The notes beneath the pieces were generated by a model. That model was not told the DNA's origin and ran no database searches. It worked only from the letters and a program-made list of their open reading frames with translations. Shown here one piece after another: positions 33,919-43,100 of a stretch of DNA of 64,000 nucleotides. Source of the stretch: Winogradskyella jejuensis (lineage in GTDB: Bacteria > Bacteroidota > Bacteroidia > Flavobacteriales > Flavobacteriaceae); assembly GCF_900129745.1 (NCBI RefSeq), contig NZ_FQWS01000001.1, positions 124,001-188,000 on the forward strand, given 5' to 3'. How positions within the stretch are numbered: the first letter of the stretch is position 1; each line of letters opens with the position of its first letter. Position numbers and translations under genes: made by a program.

Positions 33919-35697
33919 TTGAAACTAAAACTCTTTGGCTTATTCTTCTTTATTTTTAGCTGTTACAATGGCTATGCTCAGGATATTGCACTATACCAAC
34001 AGTTTAATGGTCGCTATGACTATACTGCAATAGGTAATACATTAAACACTTCTGAAAATGGAAGTTTGGCTGTGTGCGACATACTCACAAGTTCTTCTGC
34101 CAATTTAGACTTAGACACAAATCAAACTATAATTGCCGCCTACTTGTACTGGGCTGGCTCAGGTGATGGAGATTTTGAGGTTTCTCTCAATAACAATATA
34201 GTAACAGCAGAACGGACATTTAGTGATAGCTTAGATGATACGCGTGTATTTTTTGCTGCTTTTGCAGATGTTACAACTATTGTTTTGGAAGAAGGAAATA
34301 CATTATACACACTTTCAGAATTTGATATTACAGACGTCATTGCACCTTACTGTCCTACAGGCACAAATTTTGGTGGCTGGGCACTAACAGTTATTTATGA
34401 AGACGATGCATTACCATTAAATCAACTTAATGTTTATGACGGTTTACAGAGTGTTCCAGAGTCGCTTACAATCACTTTAGACAATCTTAATGTTTTAGAT
34501 AACGATAATGCTAAAATTGGCTTTATTGCATGGGAAGGCGACCGCGCTTTAGCAGTGAATGAACAATTGACTATAAATGGAAACCTTATTGGTAATCCGC
34601 CTCTAAACCCGAGCAATAATGCTTTTAATGGTACAAATAGCTTTACTGGCGCTACAGATTTATTCAATATGGATATTGATGTATATAACATACAAGACAA
34701 TATTGCCGTCGGAGATACGTCTGCTACCATAAGTCTTACATCGGGTCAAGATTTTGTAATGATAAACAATATTATTACTGTACTCAATAGTCAATTACCC
34801 GATGCTACTATAGTTATTGATAGTATTAATTTGGAATGTGATAGTAGAACGATAGAGGTAGAATATACTGTAAACAACACCAACAGCACTGGTGTATTAG
34901 AAAACAATACACCGATAGCATTTTATGCCAACACAACTCTAATAGGGCAATCGCAAACCAATAGCGATATTCCTATAGGCGGTTCGGAAGTTTCTACGAT
35001 AACACTGGAGATTCCTGAGACGATTCCAGATGAATTTATATTAACTGTAATTGTTGATGACGATGGTAGCGGAAATGGAATTATAACTGAAACTAATGAA
35101 AATAATAACTCAGATTTTGAAGATGTAGCACTTCTTATCATTCCTGAAATATTGATTCTTCCTAATCTAATTGAATGTAACTTAGGATTTGAAAAAGCCT
35201 TTTTCAATTTACTCGAAGCTACCGAGAATAATATTCAATTTGAAAACAGTAGCTTTCAGTTCTACACAAGTTTAGAAGATTTAAAAGAAGGTATAAATAG
35301 TATTCCTTTTCCAGAAGATTTTGAAAATGAATCGAATCCACAAACTATTTATATCCGCTTAGAAAAAGATATATGCTACGAAATTTTTCAGTTTAATATA
35401 GAAACTGAAAATTGTCCTCCTGAAATCCCTGAAGGGTTTTCACCTAACGATGACAATAAAAATGATTGGTTTAACATTCAAGGCTTGTACAATATTTTTG
35501 AGCAACACGAATTAAAAATCTACAACCGTCTTGGCACACTTATCTTTAAAGGTGATAATCAAAAAAGATGGGATGGCTACAGTAATAATGGACTTAACAA
35601 CGGACAACTTGTTCCTGTAGGCACTTACTATTATGTTCTTCATCTTAACGACCCAAACTACAAATCTGTAAATGGCTGGGTCTATGTTAATTATTAA
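33919..35697 (+). CDS. T9SS type B cargo protein with CARDB-like domain
   Basis: 592 residues. The start is TTG at 33919, giving signal peptide MKLKLFGLFFFIFSCYNGYAQ. The N-terminal region (about 25-290) is a beta-rich domain with IAAYLYWAGSGDGDFEVSLN, seen in DUF3344-like secreted proteins. A CARDB-like domain (about 295-400) has EVEYTVNNTNSTG and ITETNENNNSDF. One degenerate copy of the Cys module (ECNLGFEKAFFNLLEA), without the DxDxDG loop, comes next. The C-terminal type B domain (about 503-592) has GFSPNDDNKNDWF, LKIYNRLGTLIF and PVGTYYYVLHL. It exits the outer membrane through T9SS. It may be co-transcribed with the gene 36 nt upstream. Confidence 0.85.
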   Translation: MKLKLFGLFFFIFSCYNGYAQDIALYQQFNGRYDYTAIGNTLNTSENGSLAVCDILTSSSANLDLDTNQTIIAAYLYWAGSGDGDFEVSLNNNIVTAERTFSDSLDDTRVFFAAFADVTTIVLEEGNTLYTLSEFDITDVIAPYCPTGTNFGGWALTVIYEDDALPLNQLNVYDGLQSVPESLTITLDNLNVLDNDNAKIGFIAWEGDRALAVNEQLTINGNLIGNPPLNPSNNAFNGTNSFTGATDLFNMDIDVYNIQDNIAVGDTSATISLTSGQDFVMINNIITVLNSQLPDATIVIDSINLECDSRTIEVEYTVNNTNSTGVLENNTPIAFYANTTLIGQSQTNSDIPIGGSEVSTITLEIPETIPDEFILTVIVDDDGSGNGIITETNENNNSDFEDVALLIIPEILILPNLIECNLGFEKAFFNLLEATENNIQFENSSFQFYTSLEDLKEGINSIPFPEDFENESNPQTIYIRLEKDICYEIFQFNIETENCPPEIPEGFSPNDDNKNDWFNIQGLYNIFEQHELKIYNRLGTLIFKGDNQKRWDGYSNNGLNNGQLVPVGTYYYVLHLNDPNYKSVNGWVYVNY

Positions 35698-35722
35698 TTT
35701 TGTTGCATTTTAACGATTTTTT

Positions 35723-35752
35723 TTGCATTTAATCTATAAATGCTTACATTTG
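35723..35752 (+). promoter_or_regulatory. Full Bacteroidota promoter of the 1611-residue T9SS cargo gene
   Basis: TTG at 35723-35725, 19-nt spacer, TACATTTG at 35745-35752. Elements and spacing both match the consensus exactly. The leader to ATG 35807 is about 50 nt. This indicates that the third cargo gene has its own transcription start. Confidence 0.75.
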
Positions 35753-35806
35753 AGCATGTAATAAGCTTTGAACCTGTTATATACAAAAGCGCATTAATCT
35801 TTTTTT

Positions 35807-38800
35807 ATGTTTGAAAGTGTAAAATACATACGCTTAATAATCATTTTTTTAACTGCACAGATAAGTCTGTCGCAGCAGATTAGTGTTGATAATTCTTTAA
35901 CTGCTGAAGCATTAGTTCAGAATACTTTAGATGCAGAATGCTTAGAAATTTCAAATATAAGCTCACCTGTAAATGGTAGTTCTGTTGGTTTAGGAAGCTT
36001 CGGATACTTTGAACGTGGTTCATCAAATTTTCCATTCGAAAGTGGTATCATATTATCAACTGGTAACGCCACATCAGCCGGAAACGTAGTAAACAATGAA
36101 GTTTTAAACGAAGGTGAAACAGCATGGGGAACAGATATCGACTTAGAGAATACTATTGGAGCGAGTAATACACTAAATGCTACGTCTATAGAGTTTGAAT
36201 TTGTTTCAATATCTGATGTTTTACAATTTAATTACATCTTAGCCTCAGAAGAATACTTTGGTAATTTTCCTTGTAATTATTCCGATGGATTTGCACTACT
36301 CATAAGAGAAGCAGGTACTTCTAATCCCTATACTAACATTGCACTAATTCCCGGAACGACCACTCCTGTAAATACTACAACAATACACGATGAAATTCAA
36401 GGATTTTGCCCTGCTGTAAACAGTCAATTTTTCGAAGGCTACAACTTAGGTGATACCAATTATAATGGACGTACCACAGTATTAACAGCAACAGCTAATA
36501 TTACGCCTAATGTACCTTATCAAATTAAGTTAGTTATTGCTGATCAAACAGACAGAAACTATGACTCTGCTGTGTTTATAGAAGCTAATAGCTTTACCCC
36601 AACTGTAGATTTAGGAAATGATTTTTCTACATGCGCAAGCAGTACAACCTTGGATGCAGATATAAACAACCCAAATGCCGAATATGATTGGTATCTAGAC
36701 GGAGGCTTAATTTCAGATGCAGACCAAGCAACATTAGAAATTTCTAATAGTGGTACATACCAAGTTGTTATTAATATTCCCCTTGGTAATGGATTTTGTA
36801 CAATTGATGACGAGATAATTGTAGATATCAGTAATACACAAAGCACTACTCCAATGCAGAATTATGAGCTTTGTGACGACCCAAGTAATGACGGTGAAGA
36901 AGTTTTTAATCTAAACACTAAAGATGCTGAAGCTATAAATTCTGTGGCTCCAGGGAACTATGTTATATCTTACCATACATCGTTACCAAATGCTCAAGAC
37001 AACATAAATCCCATTACGGGAAATTATACCAATGCCGTTAGTCCTCAACTTATTTATGTAAGGATAGAAGATATAGATAACGGTTGTTTGGCCATAAATC
37101 AGTTTCAACTTATTGTAAACCCAAGACCAGAAATCATAGACCCTCCATTAATGGAAGTTTGTGACGACCAAGTTATTGATGGTTTTACAACTATAGATTT
37201 AAACGAAAATAACGACACTATAACCAATGGTCAAACCAACTTAAACGTTACCTACCATTATACACAAACTGATGCAGATTTAGGTATAAACCCAATACCT
37301 ATGCCTTACGTAAACGACACACCTATGGATATGGTTTTTGTTAGTGTTAGTAACTCAACTACTGGTTGCAATACAACAACAACTCTTGATATCTCAGTTT
37401 TAGCGCCACCAGATATTAATAATGCTCAGAATTATTACATTGATGCCTGCGACTCTGACTATGATGGTTTCGCAAATTTTGATTTAACTGAAGTAGAAGC
37501 CGAAATTTTAAATGGCTTAACAAATGTTACTGTAACATACCATTTAACTCAGGAAGATGCGCTCACAGGAGCAAACCCGATACCTGACCCAACAAATTTT
37601 ATTAATACAATACAAACCGAACAAATAATTTACATACGTGTCGTAGATAATATAACTGGATGCCCATCAATAGCTCCAATAGAAATACATCCTAATCTAT
37701 TATTATCTGGTCCTGATTTTACGGGTCAAACTATTTGTGACATTAATAACGATGGAACAGAAGCCTTTGACCTCTTAGCGCTGACAGGAATTATACTCGG
37801 AGATATACCAGATGTTACGATTACCTTTTACGAAACTGAATTAGATAGAGATAATAGCACTAATGCAATTGATACAAGCGTAGATTATTTTCCAGCTTCG
37901 GTTCCGCAGACATTATACCTCACCTTAACGAGTCCAACTTGTACAGAAACGGAAACTATTATTCTAGATTTATATCCTACGCCAGAGTTTCCAGATTTAC
38001 CACAACAACAAATCTGCGACTCTGACCAAGATGGTCTCACCACAGTAAATTTAACTGACTATAACGATGCACTTACACAAGGCGAAGCAGGTTTTATAAT
38101 CACCTATTTTGAGACACAACAAGATGCAGAAGACGACACGAATCCTATAAACACCATTTATCAAAACACTGTAAATCCTTTTACGATATATGCAAGAATA
38201 ACTTCTGGAACAACTTCTTGTGTAGACACTTCTAGTTTCGAAATTTTAGTTAGCCCTGCCCCAGAAACTACAAGTGCTAATCCAATAATAATTTGTGATG
38301 ATGACCAAGATAGCTTTTCTATTGTTAATCTAGAAGATGTTATCCCAGAAATAACAGCATCAACAGTTGGATTGAATATTACGTTTCATAGCTCGTCGGC
38401 GGATGCAAATTCTGGAAATAATGCTATAGTAAATCCAGAAAATTATAACGCCGAAACAAGCACCATATTTGCAAGAATAGAAAATGATACAACAACCTGC
38501 TATACAGTAGAAAACATATCGATAATAGTCAATACACTACCTGTATTTTCTAATATTTCAGACTTTACGTTCTGTGAGAATAATACAGACGATGTCGGAG
38601 ACTTTTTACTAAGCACCAAAGACGCTGAAATATTAAATGGACAAACAGGAAAAGAAGTTCTTTACTTTTTAACTGCCGATGATGCCATAAGTGGTAATAA
38701 TCCAATAGATAAGAATAGTGATTTTCAGAATACAGAAAATCCGCAAACTATACATGTCCGCGTACAGAATATTACAGACCCAAGTTGTTACGGTACAGAC

Positions 38801-40642
38801 GCCTTTGTACTCAACGTAGGGACTAATCCAAATTTTAACGAACCACCTGATATTTTCCCCTGTGATGACGCGTCTAATGACACTGTTGTTACTATTAATT
38901 TAGATGAAATATCAGCTGATATTTCGGAAGGTATTTCAGAGGACTTAACCATAAGCTATTATCCAAGTTTTGAAGACTTTCAAGCTGGCACTAATCTCAT
39001 TACGGGAAGTACTTACACCACTATAAGCAATCCACAAGAGCTATTTATAGAAATTTCTAATGGTAGCCTATGTACATCTACAGCATCTTTTACCGTTAGT
39101 GTTATTCCTGTTCCTGAAGTTAATGAAATAGCACCTTTTGAGGATTGTGATATTGATTATGACGAAAGTATTTCTTGGAACCTAACAGATGCCGAGATTA
39201 ATATTTTAGATATAAGACAAGATAATATTGTAACCTCTTATTTTTTATCAGAAGGCGATGCAGATAATGATACTAATCCAATACCTGACCCTGAAAACTT
39301 TGTAAACACTTCAAATCCGCAAACAGTTTACGTAAAGGTTATAAATACGGTTTTTGATTGCCCATTAGTTTTACCAATAGAACTTAATGTAATATCGCCT
39401 CCAACATTCAACGATTTTGGCTCTACGGTGATTTGTGATAACGATGATAACAGTTATGACCTTTCCGAAATAAACACTTTATTAGGTAATTTACCGAGTC
39501 CAGTAGTTATAACTTACCACTCCGATGAACAAAATGCTATCGATGACACAAACCCGTTAGATGTCAATTATACCTACCAAACAAATAGCGATATTATCTA
39601 CGCTCGAATTACAAATAGTACAACAGGTTGTTTTTATGTATATCCGTTTATGCTCGAAGTAAATGATAGACCCATTGCCAATACTCCTGAAGATTTAGAA
39701 GAATGTGATGACGATACTGACCAACGTTTGATTTTTGATTTAGAAACGCAAACAGCAGCTGTATTAGGAAGTCAAGATGACACATTTCTAGAAGTAACGT
39801 ATCATAATTCTCAAGATAATGCTATTGCTAACGTAAGTCCTATACAAAGTCCTTATAATGCAATAGATGGCCAAATAATATACGTTAGAGTTACTAATAC
39901 TGAAACAGAATGTTATAGCATTACGCAGTTTGGTGTTATTGTAAATCCTTTACCAATAGTTGAGTTTGAAGACCAAACTATTTGTCCAGAAAATTTTCCA
40001 TTAAGAGTAGATGCCGATACTGGTTTTGAAGATGATGAATATTTATGGTCTACAGGTGAAATGACTTCAGAAATTGAAATCACAGTTACAGGAACCTATA
40101 GTGTTACTGTTACTACACCAAGTGGATGTACAGCAACAAGTGAATTTAATGTTATCATTTCTGAACCAGCAAATATTGAAGTTGTCGAAACCGTTGACTT
40201 TTCTGACCCAAATAATATTACCATTACCGTCTCAGGAATTGGAGATTATCTTTATCAATTAGATGATGGCGAACCTCAAGATTCTGGTTTTTTCGAAAAT
40301 GTAAATCTTGGTTACCATACACTTACTATAATAGACCAAAACGGATGTTCTTCTGTCACAAGAGAAGTTTTGGTAATAGATGCTCCAAAATTTATGACTC
40401 CAAATAACGATGGTGATTTCGATACATGGCATATTATTGGTGTAGAAACACTACCAGGAACTGTCGTGAATATTTTTGATAGATACGGAAAACTACTAAA
40501 ACAGTTGACGCATACTTCCCCAGGCTGGAATGGAACTTACAATGGAAATCTTATGCCTGCCACAGATTACTGGTGGTCAGCTGATGTAAAACGTGGAGAT
40601 ATTCAGTTTACCGCAACAGGACATTTTGCGCTTAGGAGATAA
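35807..40642 (+). CDS. Giant T9SS type B cargo protein: choice-of-anchor L domain plus 11 Cys/Asp modules
   Basis: 1611 residues with a signal peptide (IRLIIIFLTAQISLSQ). Residues about 25-265 form a choice-of-anchor L type domain (FPFESGIILSTG, QFNYILASEEYFGNFP, VPYQIKLVIADQTDRNYDSAVFIEA). An Ig-like segment follows (270-345). Eleven modules begin with Cys 356, 452, 548, 644, 737, 830, 923, 1019, 1114, 1210 and 1300, a period of 90-96 residues. Typical starts are CDSDYDGFANFDL and CDSDQDGLTTVNL, and typical ends are NPQTVYVKVINTxxxC. Two more Ig/SprB-like segments (1390-1520) precede the T9SS type B domain (1527-1611). The repeats suggest a long extended stalk at the cell surface, probably an adhesin-like role; this is inference. 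Confidence 0.88.
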   Translation: MFESVKYIRLIIIFLTAQISLSQQISVDNSLTAEALVQNTLDAECLEISNISSPVNGSSVGLGSFGYFERGSSNFPFESGIILSTGNATSAGNVVNNEVLNEGETAWGTDIDLENTIGASNTLNATSIEFEFVSISDVLQFNYILASEEYFGNFPCNYSDGFALLIREAGTSNPYTNIALIPGTTTPVNTTTIHDEIQGFCPAVNSQFFEGYNLGDTNYNGRTTVLTATANITPNVPYQIKLVIADQTDRNYDSAVFIEANSFTPTVDLGNDFSTCASSTTLDADINNPNAEYDWYLDGGLISDADQATLEISNSGTYQVVINIPLGNGFCTIDDEIIVDISNTQSTTPMQNYELCDDPSNDGEEVFNLNTKDAEAINSVAPGNYVISYHTSLPNAQDNINPITGNYTNAVSPQLIYVRIEDIDNGCLAINQFQLIVNPRPEIIDPPLMEVCDDQVIDGFTTIDLNENNDTITNGQTNLNVTYHYTQTDADLGINPIPMPYVNDTPMDMVFVSVSNSTTGCNTTTTLDISVLAPPDINNAQNYYIDACDSDYDGFANFDLTEVEAEILNGLTNVTVTYHLTQEDALTGANPIPDPTNFINTIQTEQIIYIRVVDNITGCPSIAPIEIHPNLLLSGPDFTGQTICDINNDGTEAFDLLALTGIILGDIPDVTITFYETELDRDNSTNAIDTSVDYFPASVPQTLYLTLTSPTCTETETIILDLYPTPEFPDLPQQQICDSDQDGLTTVNLTDYNDALTQGEAGFIITYFETQQDAEDDTNPINTIYQNTVNPFTIYARITSGTTSCVDTSSFEILVSPAPETTSANPIIICDDDQDSFSIVNLEDVIPEITASTVGLNITFHSSSADANSGNNAIVNPENYNAETSTIFARIENDTTTCYTVENISIIVNTLPVFSNISDFTFCENNTDDVGDFLLSTKDAEILNGQTGKEVLYFLTADDAISGNNPIDKNSDFQNTENPQTIHVRVQNITDPSCYGTDAFVLNVGTNPNFNEPPDIFPCDDASNDTVVTINLDEISADISEGISEDLTISYYPSFEDFQAGTNLITGSTYTTISNPQELFIEISNGSLCTSTASFTVSVIPVPEVNEIAPFEDCDIDYDESISWNLTDAEINILDIRQDNIVTSYFLSEGDADNDTNPIPDPENFVNTSNPQTVYVKVINTVFDCPLVLPIELNVISPPTFNDFGSTVICDNDDNSYDLSEINTLLGNLPSPVVITYHSDEQNAIDDTNPLDVNYTYQTNSDIIYARITNSTTGCFYVYPFMLEVNDRPIANTPEDLEECDDDTDQRLIFDLETQTAAVLGSQDDTFLEVTYHNSQDNAIANVSPIQSPYNAIDGQIIYVRVTNTETECYSITQFGVIVNPLPIVEFEDQTICPENFPLRVDADTGFEDDEYLWSTGEMTSEIEITVTGTYSVTVTTPSGCTATSEFNVIISEPANIEVVETVDFSDPNNITITVSGIGDYLYQLDDGEPQDSGFFENVNLGYHTLTIIDQNGCSSVTREVLVIDAPKFMTPNNDGDFDTWHIIGVETLPGTVVNIFDRYGKLLKQLTHTSPGWNGTYNGNLMPATDYWWSADVKRGDIQFTATGHFALRR

Positions 40643-40687
40643 TACAAAATTTAACATCTTATAAAAAATCAAAACCTGAGCTATAAG

Positions 40688-40695
40688 TATATTTG
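40688..40695 (+). promoter_or_regulatory. -7 promoter box of the fourth T9SS cargo gene
   Basis: TATATTTG, an exact TAnnTTTG match 21 nt before ATG 40717. It overlaps the TTG at 40693, which would be the alternative start, and so favours 40717. Confidence 0.55.
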
Positions 40696-40716
40696 TATCC
40701 GATTTTTACACTATCA

Positions 40717-43065
40717 ATGAGATACATTTTTGTTATATTCACTCTACTTTTTTGTTCTGTAATTTTTGCTCAAAACATTACTGTAGACAGCCAATCTTTT
40801 AATCCTCAACAGCTTATTGAAGATATCTTAATTGATAGTGATTGTATTGAAAATATAGTTGTAACAAACGCCCAAAGTGGAAATTTTAGTGGTATAGAAT
40901 TCAGCTATGGTTTTTTTGATGGTACAGGAACCTCTTTTCCATTCGAAAGCGGTATTGTAATGAGCACTGGACGATTAAGTAATGTACCTGGACCAAATAA
41001 CTCATTGAGTGATGATGACGCACCAGGTTGGGATGGTGATAGTGATTTGGAAGAAATTTTAGATGAAAATGACACATTTAATGCTACAATATTAGAATTT
41101 AATTTTACAGCTATTACCAATCAAATAAGCTTCAGATACCTATTTGCTTCTGAAGAATATCAAGAAGGAAATAGTAATACATGCTTGTTTTCGGACTTGT
41201 TTGGTTTTTTAATTAAGCCGTCTGATAATTCAGAACCCTTTGAAAATATAGCAGTAGTTCCAGGTACAAATACACCTGTAAAAGTAACCACTGTAACTCC
41301 TGGTATTTCTGGCAGCTGTCCACCTCAAAACGAAGCTTATTTTGGAAGTTTTAATAATACCGTTTCACCTATTAACTTCAATGGGCAAACTACAGTATTA
41401 ACTGCAACTGCAGACATTGTTTCTGGAGTCGAATACACAATTAAACTAGTTATTGCTGACGAAACCAATTTTAGATTTGACTCAGCTGTCTTTCTTGAAG
41501 CGGGGAGTTTTCAAGCCTCTAGAGATTTAGGGCAAAACAGATTATTAGCAACTAACAATCCATTATGTGAAGGTGAAACTCTAACTCTAGACGGCACAGT
41601 AGCTGGAAACAATGGTTATGATTGGTTTAGAGATGGTGTTCTCGTACAATCTGACCCAGTAGGTTGTACTAATTGCGGCACCTACGAAGTAACTCAAGCC
41701 GGGACATATACCTTAGAAGTAAATTTAGATGGTACCTGTATTTCCAATGGAGAAATTGCCATAGAATACAGTCCAAATCCTGTTGGCATAGATATTATTC
41801 AAACTGAATGCGATGCTGACCAAGATGGGCTCACCTTTTATGATTTACTAAAACTCGCTGCAGATATTCGTGATAACGACAACGATTTAACCGTGAGTAA
41901 TTTCTTTTTATCAGAAATGGATGCTATCAATAATATTAACCCAATAGATACACCTACAAATTTCGAAAATACCATCCCAAATCAAATCGTTTATGCCAGA
42001 GTAGAAAATCCATTTGGGTGTTTTGATGTTGCAGAGTTAGAGCTTCAAATTTCAAATAACACACTTAATATTCCTGTTATTGAAGCTTGTGATTTCGGAG
42101 AAATTGACGGATTAACAACATTTGATCTTGACGAAGTCATTACTGCTATTGATAGTCAAATACCAACGGGTGCTACTATTAATTTTTTCGAAACGGAAAA
42201 CGATGCGTTTACAGGAAACAATTTATTAAATATAGACTTTGATAATAGTGTACCCGACTTTCAAACCATATTTGTAAAAGTTGAAAGTAATAACGAATGT
42301 TTTGCCATTTCTGAGGTGGACTTACAAGTAAAATTTACACCAGAAGTTTCAGAAGATGAAACTGTAATTTATTGTACAAACACCTTTCCTGAAACCATAA
42401 GACTTTTTGGTGGAGTCCTTAATGATTTACCTAACAACTATTATTACGAATGGCAATTAAACGGAACACCTTTAACCACGACCACTTCTTTTATAGATGT
42501 TAATGAAATAGGCACTTACACTGTGATTATTACAGACCCTAACGGCTGCAGTAACACTAGAGATATTATAGTAGTACCATCAGAAATTGCTCAGATAGAT
42601 GCTGTTGATGTAATTGGCTCAGATACTATAAATACTATTACAATTGACGCTTCTGGCGTTGGTGATTATGAATATGCACTTGACGACGAAAATGGTCCTT
42701 ATCAAGATGAAAATGTATTCAACAACATACTACCGGGATTTCACACAGTTTTTGTTCGTGATAAGAATGGTTGTGGAATAGATTCAGAAATCTTTTCAGT
42801 ACTTGGTTTTCCTAAATTCTTCACCCCAAATGGCGATGGACAAAACGATTTTTGGCAGCTAGATGGTATTAATTTTCAGCTTTATCCAGACCTAGAAATA
42901 ACAATCTACGACCGTTTCGGAAAGTTAATGACGAGACAAAATGCAAATAGCTCTGGCTGGGATGGAAACTATAACGGTAGCTTAATGCCAAATTCTGACT
43001 ATTGGTTTACTGCTGAGTTTGGAGATGGCAGAACTTTTACGGGACATTTTGCCTTAAAACGTTAA
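40717..43065 (+). CDS. T9SS type B cargo protein: choice-of-anchor L domain plus 2 Cys/Asp modules
   Basis: 782 residues with signal peptide MRYIFVIFTLLFCSVIFAQ. It is a shorter homologue of the 1611-residue neighbour. The choice-of-anchor L domain (about 20-265) has SFPFESGIVMSTG, SFRYLFASEEYQEG and IKLVIADETNFRFDSAVFLEA. After an Ig-like part, two modules start at Cys 365 (CDADQDGLTFYDL) and Cys 459 (CDFGEIDGLTTFDL). Then come an Ig-like domain, a SprB-like segment and the type B domain (FPKFFTPNGDGQNDFW...GHFALKR, about 699-782). Its C-terminal third closely matches that of the 1117-residue protein, so the locus appears to have grown by duplication and module loss or gain. Confidence 0.88.
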   Translation: MRYIFVIFTLLFCSVIFAQNITVDSQSFNPQQLIEDILIDSDCIENIVVTNAQSGNFSGIEFSYGFFDGTGTSFPFESGIVMSTGRLSNVPGPNNSLSDDDAPGWDGDSDLEEILDENDTFNATILEFNFTAITNQISFRYLFASEEYQEGNSNTCLFSDLFGFLIKPSDNSEPFENIAVVPGTNTPVKVTTVTPGISGSCPPQNEAYFGSFNNTVSPINFNGQTTVLTATADIVSGVEYTIKLVIADETNFRFDSAVFLEAGSFQASRDLGQNRLLATNNPLCEGETLTLDGTVAGNNGYDWFRDGVLVQSDPVGCTNCGTYEVTQAGTYTLEVNLDGTCISNGEIAIEYSPNPVGIDIIQTECDADQDGLTFYDLLKLAADIRDNDNDLTVSNFFLSEMDAINNINPIDTPTNFENTIPNQIVYARVENPFGCFDVAELELQISNNTLNIPVIEACDFGEIDGLTTFDLDEVITAIDSQIPTGATINFFETENDAFTGNNLLNIDFDNSVPDFQTIFVKVESNNECFAISEVDLQVKFTPEVSEDETVIYCTNTFPETIRLFGGVLNDLPNNYYYEWQLNGTPLTTTTSFIDVNEIGTYTVIITDPNGCSNTRDIIVVPSEIAQIDAVDVIGSDTINTITIDASGVGDYEYALDDENGPYQDENVFNNILPGFHTVFVRDKNGCGIDSEIFSVLGFPKFFTPNGDGQNDFWQLDGINFQLYPDLEITIYDRFGKLMTRQNANSSGWDGNYNGSLMPNSDYWFTAEFGDGRTFTGHFALKR

Positions 43066-43096
43066 TTGATTCCTGCTCATCTTTATCGTAACTTTG
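43066..43096 (+). promoter_or_regulatory. Promoter of uvrB with -7 box 4 nt from the ATG
   Basis: TTG at 43066-43068, 20-nt spacer, TAACTTTG at 43089-43096, then CAGT and the ATG at 43101. Both elements fit the consensus. The transcript would begin at or within a base or two of the start codon. Confidence 0.6.
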
Positions 43097-43100
43097 CAGT

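Noticed and set aside
36860-39740. CRISPR-like or DNA tandem-repeat reading of the periodic 1611-residue gene
   Set aside because: The roughly 285-nt period is a protein-module period. DNA identity between units is low, the frame is continuous, and there are no short identical repeats with unique spacers.
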